A DNA stretch of 8,970 bases from Alphaproteobacteria bacterium (GCA_027489415.1 JAIXZU010000153.1:1-8970), one strand, 5' to 3'; positions 1-5,221 are shown, counted from the stretch's first letter. Numbers and translations are program-made. Notes: a model not told the origin generated them from the letters alone.

Positions 1-241
1 AAAAATCAGGCTCTATCATGAAGTTATCTACTGCATATGCGACCGAGGCAATCTTTTGCCAAGCTTTCAGCACATCATTCAGAAAATGGATATCATTTCC
101 TGCAAGCTCAGCATGGGCTTTAGGGTACTTAAGTAATTCAGCGTGTAAGCTTTCACAGGTTAAGTCCTTGGGGTCTCCGCCATTTTGCATGAAGGGAAAA
201 ACAGAATGCACCGCATCACCAAACGTTCTTTCATAGTCCAT
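1..241 (-). CDS. Hypothetical protein, partial (C-terminus beyond left edge)
   Basis: The frame is open from an ATG at 241 down to the left edge, giving 80 residues with no stop. A GGAG Shine-Dalgarno sequence lies 7 nt before the ATG. I do not recognise the family. The start MDYERTFGDAVHSVFPF matches the neighbouring 192-residue protein without gaps: M1, Y3, F7, G8, A10, V11, H12, V14, P16 and F17 are identical at the same positions. A second block (A60 W61, I64, V67, D72, E77 P78) recurs there with the same internal spacing. The two genes are therefore diverged tandem paralogues on the same strand. By hand count it is about 42% GC, far below accD (near 68% in sampled lines), so it may be a recent arrival. 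No signal peptide or membrane segment is visible in this part. Confidence that it is a gene is good; its function is unknown. Confidence 0.75.
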   Translation of the reverse strand, partial: MDYERTFGDAVHSVFPFMQNGGDPKDLTCESLHAELLKYPKAHAELAGNDIHFLNDVLKAWQKIASVAYAVDNFMIEPDF

Positions 242-274
242 GATGTTTCTCCGTCAAAGGAAATCGCCATAATC

Positions 275-301
275 AGTATACTAAACCCAGCATCCCGCCA
301 A
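275..301 (-). promoter_or_regulatory. Candidate promoter of the partial left-edge gene
   Basis: On the minus strand, a TATACT -10-like hexamer (280-275) lies 33 nt before the start codon and is preceded by TTAG. A TTGGCG -35-like hexamer lies at 301-296, but the 15-bp spacer is short. The same TTG-N14-TTAGTATAC arrangement occurs before the paralogue at 939-965, which supports a shared promoter or operator. AGTATACT is a perfect 8-bp palindrome, so a regulator site is the alternative reading. Confidence 0.35.
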
Positions 302-302
302 C

Positions 303-334
303 AAAAATCCGCCCAACCAAAGGTCAGGCGGATT
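303..334 (-). terminator. Rho-independent terminator after the 192-residue gene
   Basis: On the minus strand, AATCCGCC (334-327) pairs perfectly with GGCGGATT (313-306) across a 13-nt loop, and a run of T residues follows. The stop codon (326-324) lies in the loop. The hairpin separates the two left-edge paralogues, so they are probably transcribed separately. Confidence 0.7.
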
Positions 335-902
335 CTGTCTCTTCATACAGCGGCACGTCCACCCAGTAAGGCTCGGGGGAGAGGTCATCGCGGTTGGGAA
401 ACACCAGTCCCCGTCCCACAATCTCATAACCATCCCCGGACTGTCGTTTCAGCACATTCGCCACGAAACGAACCTGCTTCACCAGCTTTTGTCCGTTGAA
501 GCTCTGCAGGAAATCGTCGGGCAGGTAGGTGGATGTCTTCACATCGATCACTTCAATCCGGCGTCCTAACCGTCGCGTCAAGTCGGGCATGTAATAGGGT
601 TCACCGGGTAGCGCGAGGTGCTTCAGTGCGGGTTCCAGCCAGCACTCATCGGCTTCCTGAATCACCCGGAGAATCGCATTCCACGCCCGGATAATCTGGG
701 TTTTCAGCTCCGGCGTCGTCAACCAGTATATGACGCTGTCCATGGGAATATCGTGGCCATATTTGTCATCACGCCCGAAATTCCGGATAATCGCATAGAA
801 GTGGCGGTCGCCCAGCGTCAGGGTTTTCACGTTGCCGGGGTATGCTTTCAAAAAAGGGATGACCGCGTGCACGGCCATACCAAACTCAGGTATGTAAGCC
901 AT
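324..902 (-). CDS. Hypothetical protein, 192 aa, paralogue of the left-edge gene
   Basis: This is a complete minus-strand gene. AAGGA lies 8 nt before the ATG at 902, and a terminator overlaps the stop. I do not recognise the family. The N-terminal block (F7 G8, A10 V11 H12, V14, P16 F17) and a second block (A73 W74, I77, V80, D85, E90 P91) match the partial gene next door at near-equal positions. The C-terminal half is rich in charged and aromatic residues, with a VKTSTYLPDDFLQSF stretch near residues 121-135, and ends in an acidic EETE tail. No signal peptide or membrane helix is visible, so it is probably cytosolic. Sampled GC is about 53-62%, nearer the host genes than its paralogue is. 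It is divergent from accD. The gene call is firm; the function is unknown. Confidence 0.8.
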   Translation of the reverse strand: MAYIPEFGMAVHAVIPFLKAYPGNVKTLTLGDRHFYAIIRNFGRDDKYGHDIPMDSVIYWLTTPELKTQIIRAWNAILRVIQEADECWLEPALKHLALPGEPYYMPDLTRRLGRRIEVIDVKTSTYLPDDFLQSFNGQKLVKQVRFVANVLKRQSGDGYEIVGRGLVFPNRDDLSPEPYWVDVPLYEETESA

Positions 903-938
903 GCGGATGTTCCTTAAGAAGACATTGATGTACTGATA

Positions 939-965
939 TGTATACTAATTGCCTCCATAACGCAA
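939..965 (-). promoter_or_regulatory. Candidate promoter of the 192-residue gene
   Basis: On the minus strand, TATACA (944-939) is preceded by TTAG and lies 36 nt before the start codon. TTGCGT (965-960) is a weak -35 with a 15-bp spacer. The TTG-N14-TTAGTATAC pattern is shared with the upstream region of the paralogue at 275-301. The -35 side touches the edge of the 7-bp repeat tract that starts at 963. Confidence 0.35.
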
Positions 966-1025
966 CACCCAAAACCCAACACGCAACACCAATCACCAAA
1001 CACTCGACACTCAACACACAACACT
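963..1025. repeat. 7-bp tandem repeat tract, nine units of CAACACN
   Basis: Exactly 63 bp divide into nine consecutive 7-mers: CAACACC, CAAAACC, CAACACG, CAACACC, AATCACC, AAACACT, CGACACT, CAACACA, CAACACT. The tract fills the space between the divergent 192-residue gene and accD. The same repeat family occurs inside pheT at 8802-8829. Short heptanucleotide repeats are known in other bacteria, for example cyanobacteria. The origin here is unknown. Confidence 0.8.
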
Positions 1026-1032
1026 TTATAAA
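1004..1032 (+). promoter_or_regulatory. accD promoter, likely leaderless
   Basis: TCGACA (1004-1009; 5 of 6 match TTGACA), a 17-bp spacer and TATAAA (1027-1032; 5 of 6) form a good sigma70-type promoter. Only 6 nt separate the -10 from the accD ATG at 1039, so the predicted transcript would start at or within a base of the A of the start codon. The -35 hexamer lies in the seventh unit of the heptamer tract and the base before it. Confidence 0.6.
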
Positions 1033-1038
1033 GCCCCA

Positions 1039-1908
1039 ATGTCCTTCCTCACCGACCTCATCCGCCCCAGCATCAAAACCGCCAAAAAGCGCGAGGTCGC
1101 CGCAGGCGTCTGGGAAAAATGCCCCGGCTGCGGCCAGCTCATTTACGGCGCGGAACTGCCGGAGAACCTCTTCTGCTGCACCCACTGCAACCACCACCTG
1201 CGCTGGGACATCGACGCCCGCCTCGCCCATTTGCTGGATACTCCCGAGTCCGGCACGCTCACCCAAATCCCCGTCGCGCCGGTGGCGGACGATCCCCTGA
1301 ACTTCAAGGACAAAAAAGCCTACAAGTCCCGCCTGAAGGACGCCCGCGCCCAAACCGGCCAGCCGGACGCCTTCCGCGCCGTAACCGGCACCATCCTTGG
1401 CGCGCCGGTGGCGGTGGTGGCGCTGGACTTCGCCTTCATGGCCGGCTCCATGTCCCGCGGCGTCGGTCAGGCCATCGTCACCGCCGCGCAGTTCGCCCGC
1501 AAGCATAACCTGCCACTCCTCGCCATCACCGCCTCCGGCGGCGCGCGCATGCAGGAAAGTACCCTCAGCCTCATGCAAATGGCCCGCGCCACCGCCGCCA
1601 TTTCCCAGTTGAAGGAAGCGGGCCTCCCCTACATCGTGCTGCTGACGGACCCCACCACCGGCGGCGTCTCAGCCTCGTTTGCGATGACCGGCGACGTCCA
1701 CATGGCCGAGCCCGGCGCCCTCATCGGCTTCGCGGGCGCCCGTGTGATCGAACAAACCATCCGCCAAACCCTGCCGGACGGCTTCCAAAAAGCCGAATAC
1801 CTCCTCGAACACGGCATGGTGGACCTCGTCACCCCTCGCACCGAGCAACGCCAGCAGCTCCACCGCCTGCTCACGCTCCTCACCGCCAATCACCGCCCCA
1901 CCGCCTAA
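1039..1908 (+). CDS. accD: Acetyl-CoA carboxylase carboxyltransferase subunit beta
   Basis: AccD pairs with AccA to transfer the carboxyl group from carboxybiotin on BCCP to acetyl-CoA, making malonyl-CoA, the committed step of fatty-acid synthesis in the cytosol. The 289-residue protein is near the usual length (E. coli about 304). An N-terminal four-cysteine zinc ribbon is visible (C28, C31, C47, C50). The crotonase-like carboxyltransferase core follows, with DFAFMAGSMSRGVG near 133-146, the ITASGGARMQE signature near 162-172, and LTDPTTGGVSASFAMTGD and ALIGFAGARVIEQT in order. The start matches the family N-terminus (MSFLTDLIRPSIK). No Shine-Dalgarno sequence precedes it; a promoter sits 6 nt upstream, suggesting a leaderless mRNA. 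No folC follows; the next gene converges on it. The identification is secure. Confidence 0.97.
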   Translation: MSFLTDLIRPSIKTAKKREVAAGVWEKCPGCGQLIYGAELPENLFCCTHCNHHLRWDIDARLAHLLDTPESGTLTQIPVAPVADDPLNFKDKKAYKSRLKDARAQTGQPDAFRAVTGTILGAPVAVVALDFAFMAGSMSRGVGQAIVTAAQFARKHNLPLLAITASGGARMQESTLSLMQMARATAAISQLKEAGLPYIVLLTDPTTGGVSASFAMTGDVHMAEPGALIGFAGARVIEQTIRQTLPDGFQKAEYLLEHGMVDLVTPRTEQRQQLHRLLTLLTANHRPTA

Positions 1909-2005
1909 GCCACCCTCTCAGAACGCCACAGCCTTAAAGTCGGAGCCACCGCGCCCGCGCAACGCCAACCTCTCCAGCGCACGTCCCCTCAATCGAAGCC
2001 CCCAC

Positions 2006-2034
2006 CCTTAAACCTTTAACCTTAAATCCTTAAA
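2006..2034. repeat. 7-bp repeat tract, four units of CCTTAAA type
   Basis: The units are CCTTAAA (2006-2012), CCTTTAA (2013-2019), CCTTAAA (2020-2026) and, after one extra T, CCTTAAA (2028-2034). The tract lies in the 134-bp space between the convergent accD and chemoreceptor genes. I see no convincing GC-rich terminator in that space for either gene. Confidence 0.65.
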
Positions 2035-2042
2035 CCTCTCCA

Positions 2043-3128
2043 TCACTGCTTAAGGTTCTCAAAAAAAGACTGTATCGAATGCTGCACCTCGGTCATCCCG
2101 TGGGAAATATCCCCCGTCGCCTGCGTCTGCTCCACTAAACTGTTCGTAATCGCGTCGGTGCTTTCGGTAATTTGCTGAATCACGCCGGTAATCTCGTCGC
2201 CGGAACTCACCGTGCGCGCCACCGCCTGCTGAATATCTTGAATCTTGAGGCGGATGTCCTCGGTCGCCTTGCTCGTCGCCTGCGCGAGTTTCTTGACTTC
2301 ATCCGCCACCACACCAAAGCCTTTGCCGCTGTCACCGGCGCGTGCCGCTTCAATCGCGGCGTTCAGCGCCAGCAGGTTGGTCTGGTTGGCCACGTCGCCA
2401 ATCAGGTTCACAACCGTCGTAATCTCGGTGGTTGCGGCACTCAGGCGCTGGTTCAGGTCGTGGGCTTCGGTCGTCATCGCGCGGGCGCGGTTGGCAAGGT
2501 TGGTCACGCTCTTCGCCTGTATGCCAATCTCGCTGGCGGAGGAACTCAACTGCTCGCTCGCCGCCGCCACGGTGCCCACCTGTCCGGCCACTTCGGTGTC
2601 AAAGCTCGCCATCATCGTGGCCAGCATCTGCGCGCGGTCCTGCACCACCTGCTCGCCGGAAAGGTGCTCATACACCGCATAAATCGCGTCCATGTCCATG
2701 AACACCGCCTTCTGGAACACCGAGCCCAGCCGCTCCGCCCGCGCCTTGTTCAACCGCGTCTTGGTCTGGATGTACGGCGTCAAACGGGTCAGGATCAAAC
2801 AATACGCCCCGAAAAACCACCGCGGCCCCAGCCCGATTTTCGCATGCGCCATGCCAATCCGCGTCACGCGCCGCTCATAGTCGTCATGGAAACCACCGGT
2901 GAACAACGCCTTCCAGTGGTCAAACTGCGCCTGCTTAATGCGCGCCACATCATGTCCCACAAACAGTTTGGCAAGGTTCGGCATCTTGCCCACGTGGCTG
3001 TAAAAGTCTTCCAGCACGGCCAGAAGCTGCGGCTCGATAATCGCCCACACCTCTTTTAGGTCAGCTTCATGTCCCGCACCAAGGCGCAGGTAAACAAGGC
3101 GTTGGGGTAGCTCAAGGGAGAAGTTCAT
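2043..3128 (-). CDS. Globin-coupled methyl-accepting chemotaxis protein (HemAT-like)
   Basis: This is a soluble 361-residue sensor that probably binds heme and responds to oxygen or another gas, signalling to CheA/CheW. Residues 1-160 form a protoglobin-type domain. H95 in RIGMAHAKIGL is the expected proximal heme ligand, and Y43 fits the B10 distal tyrosine (52 residues before the histidine, 53 in Bacillus HemAT as I recall it). Residues about 163-361 form the coiled-coil signalling domain. Its tip is recognisable from QTNLLALNAAIEAARAGD (249-266) and GFGVVADEVKKLA (270-282). The arms are about 98 residues each by hand estimate, close to 14 heptads. There is no transmembrane segment, no HAMP domain and no obvious C-terminal CheR pentapeptide. 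A GGTGA lies 7 nt before the ATG. No other chemotaxis genes are in the window, so it is an orphan receptor here. Confidence 0.92.
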   Translation of the reverse strand: MNFSLELPQRLVYLRLGAGHEADLKEVWAIIEPQLLAVLEDFYSHVGKMPNLAKLFVGHDVARIKQAQFDHWKALFTGGFHDDYERRVTRIGMAHAKIGLGPRWFFGAYCLILTRLTPYIQTKTRLNKARAERLGSVFQKAVFMDMDAIYAVYEHLSGEQVVQDRAQMLATMMASFDTEVAGQVGTVAAASEQLSSSASEIGIQAKSVTNLANRARAMTTEAHDLNQRLSAATTEITTVVNLIGDVANQTNLLALNAAIEAARAGDSGKGFGVVADEVKKLAQATSKATEDIRLKIQDIQQAVARTVSSGDEITGVIQQITESTDAITNSLVEQTQATGDISHGMTEVQHSIQSFFENLKQ

Positions 3129-3159
3129 GGTCCGTCACCGTTTCTTATTAAGGAGTCTG

Positions 3160-3188
3160 GTTATGCAACCCAGTGTAGAGTAACTCAA
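3160..3188 (-). promoter_or_regulatory. Candidate promoter of the chemoreceptor gene
   Basis: On the minus strand, TTGAGT (3188-3183), a 17-bp spacer and CATAAC (3165-3160) each match 4 of 6 sigma70 consensus positions. The start codon is 31 nt downstream of the -10. This is a modest match and could be chance in AT-rich DNA. Confidence 0.35.
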
Positions 3189-3215
3189 ACGCGTCTACAA
3201 GAAGGGGAGAGGGAA

Positions 3216-3238
3216 TAACCACAAAAAAAGTGTGGTTA
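3216..3238. repeat. Perfect inverted repeat TAACCACA-N7-TGTGGTTA
   Basis: Two 8-bp arms are separated by 7 nt, AAAAAAG. The T-rich run on the minus strand sits in the loop and not after the stem, so it does not look like a terminator. The symmetry suits a dimeric regulator. It lies upstream of the candidate chemoreceptor promoter and about 220 bp upstream of the MazG-like gene promoter. Confidence 0.5.
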
Positions 3239-3459
3239 ATCAATATCATACATCACATAAATACACCTTCGCACCACAACCGCCAACCGCTGCCCACGAA
3301 GTTTCCTTACATTGCCCATGCGTGGTCAACGAAAATCCGCTCTCACAGCCAAATCATCACAGCCACTTTCCACGGTTGCCCACCCAGTTACCATCCCCTG
3401 GTTACGAAAAAAACAAATATAATCAATAATATAACCTCATAAGGTTGTATTCAATTGTC

Positions 3460-3488
3460 TTGACAAATCCGCTCAAAAAGAGTATAAT
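3460..3488 (+). promoter_or_regulatory. Perfect sigma70 consensus promoter of the MazG-like gene
   Basis: TTGACA (3460-3465), exactly 17 bp, and TATAAT (3483-3488) match the housekeeping consensus at all twelve positions. Transcription would start near 3495, leaving a leader of about 70 nt before the ATG at 3567. The inverted repeat at 3433-3446 ends 13 bp before the -35, where an operator could sit. Confidence 0.85.
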
Positions 3489-3566
3489 ACAGCAAGTTAA
3501 ATCGCCAAAAGCCTAACGTTTCCGCCACAAACCGCGCCATTCCTCCGTCCCCGAAAGGACCGAAAA

Positions 3567-4295
3567 ATGACCCCCGAAATCACCCGCGAAAACTTCCGCG
3601 CCTTCGCCCTCGGCAAATTCATTCGCCTCGTCATCGCGCGCCACGCCACCGAACTCGGCGGCTATATCTTCGCCCGCTTTCTGCTGGAAGACGTGACATC
3701 GTCCAATCGGCAAGTCACTGAAAAAACCGCCCTCATCGCCCACATCCGCAAAATCCGCGAGGAGTTTCAGGAAGTGGGGGAGGCCTCTCCTTTAACACCG
3801 AAAGGGCCAGACAACCTCGCCGAGGAAATGGCGGACTGCGTCGCCGCCATAGGTACCTTTCGCTGCCAGTCGCGCTTCAATCTTCTCTCCGGGCAGCGGG
3901 CAAAAATCACGCACAAGCTGGAGCGGAACAGGCAGAAAAAGGTTCGGACTCTCACCAACCCGGTGAAAATCGACATGCTGAACCATCTTGAACGGCTCCT
4001 CAACGAGTGGCCGTCCATGCCGACAGAACTCGCCGTCTGCCAACTGCACTACCTTGCGAGAGAAGTGGAGGGCTTCATTAATCACCTGCTCAATCCCGTT
4101 GGCGGCGCAGTTTCACAGGCTCAGTTCCTTGATGCGTGCATGGAGAAGGACAAGTCCAAAGGCTTCATGACCGGCCTCTACGCGGACATCATCGTCCTCC
4201 CGCGTGCCCAAACCAAATGGTGTGCCCACCTCGCCGAGCGTTTTCCGGAAATCAATCCTGAATTACTGGATTATTCAAAGGCTTATAACGCATAA
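3567..4295 (+). CDS. MazG-like nucleotide pyrophosphohydrolase domain protein
   Basis: The 242-residue protein carries the MazG signature EExxE-N17-ExxD: E65, E66 and E69 in REEFQE, then E87 and D90 in EEMAD. A basic stretch follows (KLERNRQKK, 117-125) that resembles the conserved K/N region after the motif. Family members use these acids to bind magnesium and hydrolyse nucleoside triphosphates to monophosphate and pyrophosphate, often to clear unwanted nucleotides. The whole protein is longer than a single MazG domain. An N-terminal helical stretch (about 10-42) probably supplies the first helix, and residues about 130-242 are a C-terminal region I do not recognise. AAAGGA lies 7 nt before the ATG. 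It is a single-gene unit, with a consensus promoter before it and a strong terminator after it. The substrate cannot be told from sequence. Confidence 0.75.
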   Translation: MTPEITRENFRAFALGKFIRLVIARHATELGGYIFARFLLEDVTSSNRQVTEKTALIAHIRKIREEFQEVGEASPLTPKGPDNLAEEMADCVAAIGTFRCQSRFNLLSGQRAKITHKLERNRQKKVRTLTNPVKIDMLNHLERLLNEWPSMPTELAVCQLHYLAREVEGFINHLLNPVGGAVSQAQFLDACMEKDKSKGFMTGLYADIIVLPRAQTKWCAHLAERFPEINPELLDYSKAYNA

Positions 4296-4297
4296 CC

Positions 4298-4327
4298 AAG
4301 GCCGCCCCCACAAAAGGGGCGGCCTTT
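4298..4327 (+). terminator. Rho-independent terminator after the MazG-like gene
   Basis: AAGGCCGCCCC (4298-4308) pairs perfectly with GGGGCGGCCTT (4316-4326) across a 7-nt loop, ending in a short TTT run. It starts 3 nt after the stop codon. The U-tract is short but the stem is very stable. Confidence 0.85.
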
Positions 4328-4349
4328 CTGCGCGCAGCGCAGCCAAAAA

Positions 4350-4391
4350 CCCATAGCCTAAAGCCTATAGCCCATAGCCTAATACCCTAAA
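4350..4391. repeat. 7-bp repeat tract, six units of CCYAWAG type
   Basis: Exactly 42 bp divide into CCCATAG, CCTAAAG, CCTATAG, CCCATAG, CCTAATA and CCCTAAA. It lies between the terminator of the MazG-like gene and the rpmI promoter. It has the same 7-bp period as the tracts at 963 and 2006 but a different consensus. Confidence 0.7.
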
Positions 4392-4396
4392 ATCCC

Positions 4397-4425
4397 TTGA
4401 CTTCCCCCCCATTCCCGCCTAAAAG
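4397..4425 (+). promoter_or_regulatory. Candidate promoter of rpmI-rplT
   Basis: TTGACT (4397-4402; 5 of 6), a 17-bp spacer and TAAAAG (4420-4425; 4 of 6). It would give a leader of about 78 nt ahead of rpmI, containing the hairpins at 4456-4470 (AACGC-ACGGA-GCGTT) and 4494-4508. Confidence 0.5.
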
Positions 4426-4493
4426 CCACCTACACAAGCCCCCCGGGCCACTAAGCAACGCACGGAGCGTTCGCCTTGAAGGGGTTGAAATCA

Positions 4494-4508
4494 ATGGGAG
4501 ATTCCCAT
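4494..4508 (+). promoter_or_regulatory. Hairpin that masks the rpmI ribosome binding site
   Basis: ATGGGA (4494-4499) and TCCCAT (4503-4508) are perfect complements around a 3-nt loop, 1 nt before the start codon. The GGGAG Shine-Dalgarno sequence (4496-4500) lies mostly in the 5' arm. In other bacteria this operon is controlled by L20 binding its own leader. Whether this stem takes part in such control is inference. Confidence 0.45.
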
Positions 4509-4509
4509 C

Positions 4510-4803
4510 ATGGCAGGCTTCAAAATGAAGACTCGCAAGGCCGCTGCCAAGCGCTTCCGCAAGGCAACCGGTACCGGTCAAATCGTACGTTCCAAGGGCG
4601 CCCACGGGCACTTCCTCGCCAAGCGCGGCCAAAAGGCTCGTCTCAGCCAAGGCACCACCATGGTTCACGAAAGCAACTTCGAACAGGTCAACCGCCTTGT
4701 TCCGGCTCTCGGCGCCAAGCGCAAGCGTTCCCAGGCTATCCGAAACGCCATCCGCCGCCGTGCAGCAGCTGCTGCGGCCGCTAACCCGACCACCCAAGCT
4801 TAA
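4510..4803 (+). CDS. rpmI: Large ribosomal subunit protein bL35, C-terminally extended
   Basis: L35 is a small basic protein of the 50S subunit. The N-terminal two thirds follow the family: KMKTRKAAAKRFRKATGTG at 5-23, a basic middle, GTTMV at 48-52, and the closing VNRLVP at 60-65. Normal L35 ends at about residue 65. Here about 30 further residues follow, with KRKRSQAIRNAIRRR and then a seven-alanine run and NPTTQA, giving 97 residues. The extension could be a real lineage-specific tail; no frameshift is evident because the frame runs to a stop 16 bp before rplT. The start is set by GGGAG 9 nt upstream. It is cotranscribed with rplT. infC, the usual upstream partner, is absent here. Confidence 0.93.
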   Translation: MAGFKMKTRKAAAKRFRKATGTGQIVRSKGAHGHFLAKRGQKARLSQGTTMVHESNFEQVNRLVPALGAKRKRSQAIRNAIRRRAAAAAAANPTTQA

Positions 4804-4804
4804 G

Positions 4805-4810
4805 AAAGGA
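4805..4810 (+). promoter_or_regulatory. rplT ribosome binding site
   Basis: AAAGGA sits 9 nt before the rplT ATG, in the 16-bp gap after rpmI. It shows that this organism does use Shine-Dalgarno starts, in contrast to accD and pheS. Confidence 0.7.
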
Positions 4811-4819
4811 ACATAACCT

Positions 4820-5179
4820 ATGACTCGTTCCGCCTACGGTGCCGGTAACCGCCGCCGCCACAAGAAAATCCTCAACATGGCCAAGGGCTACCGCGGTCGC
4901 GCTAAGTCCTGCTTCCGTGTTGCCATCGAGAAGGTCGAAAAGGCCCTCCGCTACCAGTACCGCGACCGCCGCGCCAAAAAGCGCGACTTCCGCAGCCTCT
5001 GGATCCAGCGCATCAACGCCGGTGCCCGCCAAGAAGGCCTGTCCTACAGCGTCTTCATCGGCGGCCTGAAGAAAGCGAACATCACCGTGGACCGCAAGGT
5101 TCTGGCCCACCTCGCCGCCTTCGAAAGCGTAGCCTTCAAGGCCATCGTCGCCCAAGCGAAAACCGCTCTCAAAAAGTAG
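4820..5179 (+). CDS. rplT: Large ribosomal subunit protein bL20
   Basis: L20 binds 23S rRNA early in 50S assembly and in several bacteria represses its own operon by binding the mRNA leader. The 119-residue length is standard (about 118). Family blocks are RRHKKILNMAKGYRGRAK (12-29), YRDRRAKKRDFRSLWIQRINA (47-67) and the C-terminal repressor-like domain GLSYSVFIGGLKKANITVDRKVL (73-95). The N-terminus (MTRSAYGAGNRR) departs from the usual MARVKRGV start, yet the length and the ribosome binding site support this ATG. A strong terminator follows 14 bp after the stop, so the pair rpmI-rplT is a closed unit and pheS must be transcribed separately. Confidence 0.96.
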   Translation: MTRSAYGAGNRRRHKKILNMAKGYRGRAKSCFRVAIEKVEKALRYQYRDRRAKKRDFRSLWIQRINAGARQEGLSYSVFIGGLKKANITVDRKVLAHLAAFESVAFKAIVAQAKTALKK

Positions 5180-5193
5180 GTTGCGCAAAGCAG

Positions 5194-5221
5194 AAAACGG
5201 CGCCCAAGGGCGCCGTTTTTT
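5194..5221. terminator. Strong terminator after rplT, probably bidirectional
   Basis: AAAACGGCGCCC (5194-5205) pairs with GGGCGCCGTTTT (5208-5219) and runs into TTTTTT on the plus strand. The minus strand also ends the stem with a T run. The convergent small gene at 5237-5434 stops 15 bp away, so one hairpin can serve both. Confidence 0.9.

Larger units (their letters stand above)
3129..3566. other. 438-bp AT-rich intergenic region between divergent genes
   Basis: No protein-like reading frame is supported here. It holds a candidate minus-strand promoter for the chemoreceptor (3160-3188), a perfect inverted repeat (3216-3238), a shorter one (AACCT-CATA-AGGTT, 3433-3446) and the consensus promoter of the MazG-like gene (3460-3488). 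GC falls to about 30% at 3421-3480. Several TATAAT-like words occur at 3416-3435. It is the longest gene-free stretch of the window and probably a divergent regulatory region. Confidence 0.6.

Noticed and set aside
963..1025. CRISPR array
   Set aside because: The units are 7 bp in direct tandem with no spacers, and no cas genes are present.
886..1578. Minus-strand open frame over the accD start and repeat tract
   Set aside because: It overlaps the coding strand of accD and has Gly/Glu/Ala-rich composition of a shadow frame.
1909..2042. Terminator between the convergent accD and chemoreceptor genes
   Set aside because: I found no GC-rich stem with a following T run on either strand; the short TTTAA/TTAAA pairing in the repeat is too weak.
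2172..3059. Plus-strand open frame opposite the chemoreceptor
   Set aside because: It is a shadow of the receptor gene, with His/Arg-rich composition, and no ribosome binding site.
3216..3238. Terminator for a minus-strand transcript
   Set aside because: The T run lies inside the loop and not after the stem, and no gene ends there.
3230..3442. Short plus-strand frames in the AT-rich intergenic region
   Set aside because: The translations are His/Asn/Ile/Pro-rich without domain-like pattern, lack a good ribosome binding site and start inside the inverted repeat.
4385..4391. CCCTAAA resembling the plant-type telomere repeat
   Set aside because: It is a single degenerate unit of a bacterial 7-bp tract; the surrounding genes are clearly bacterial and internal.
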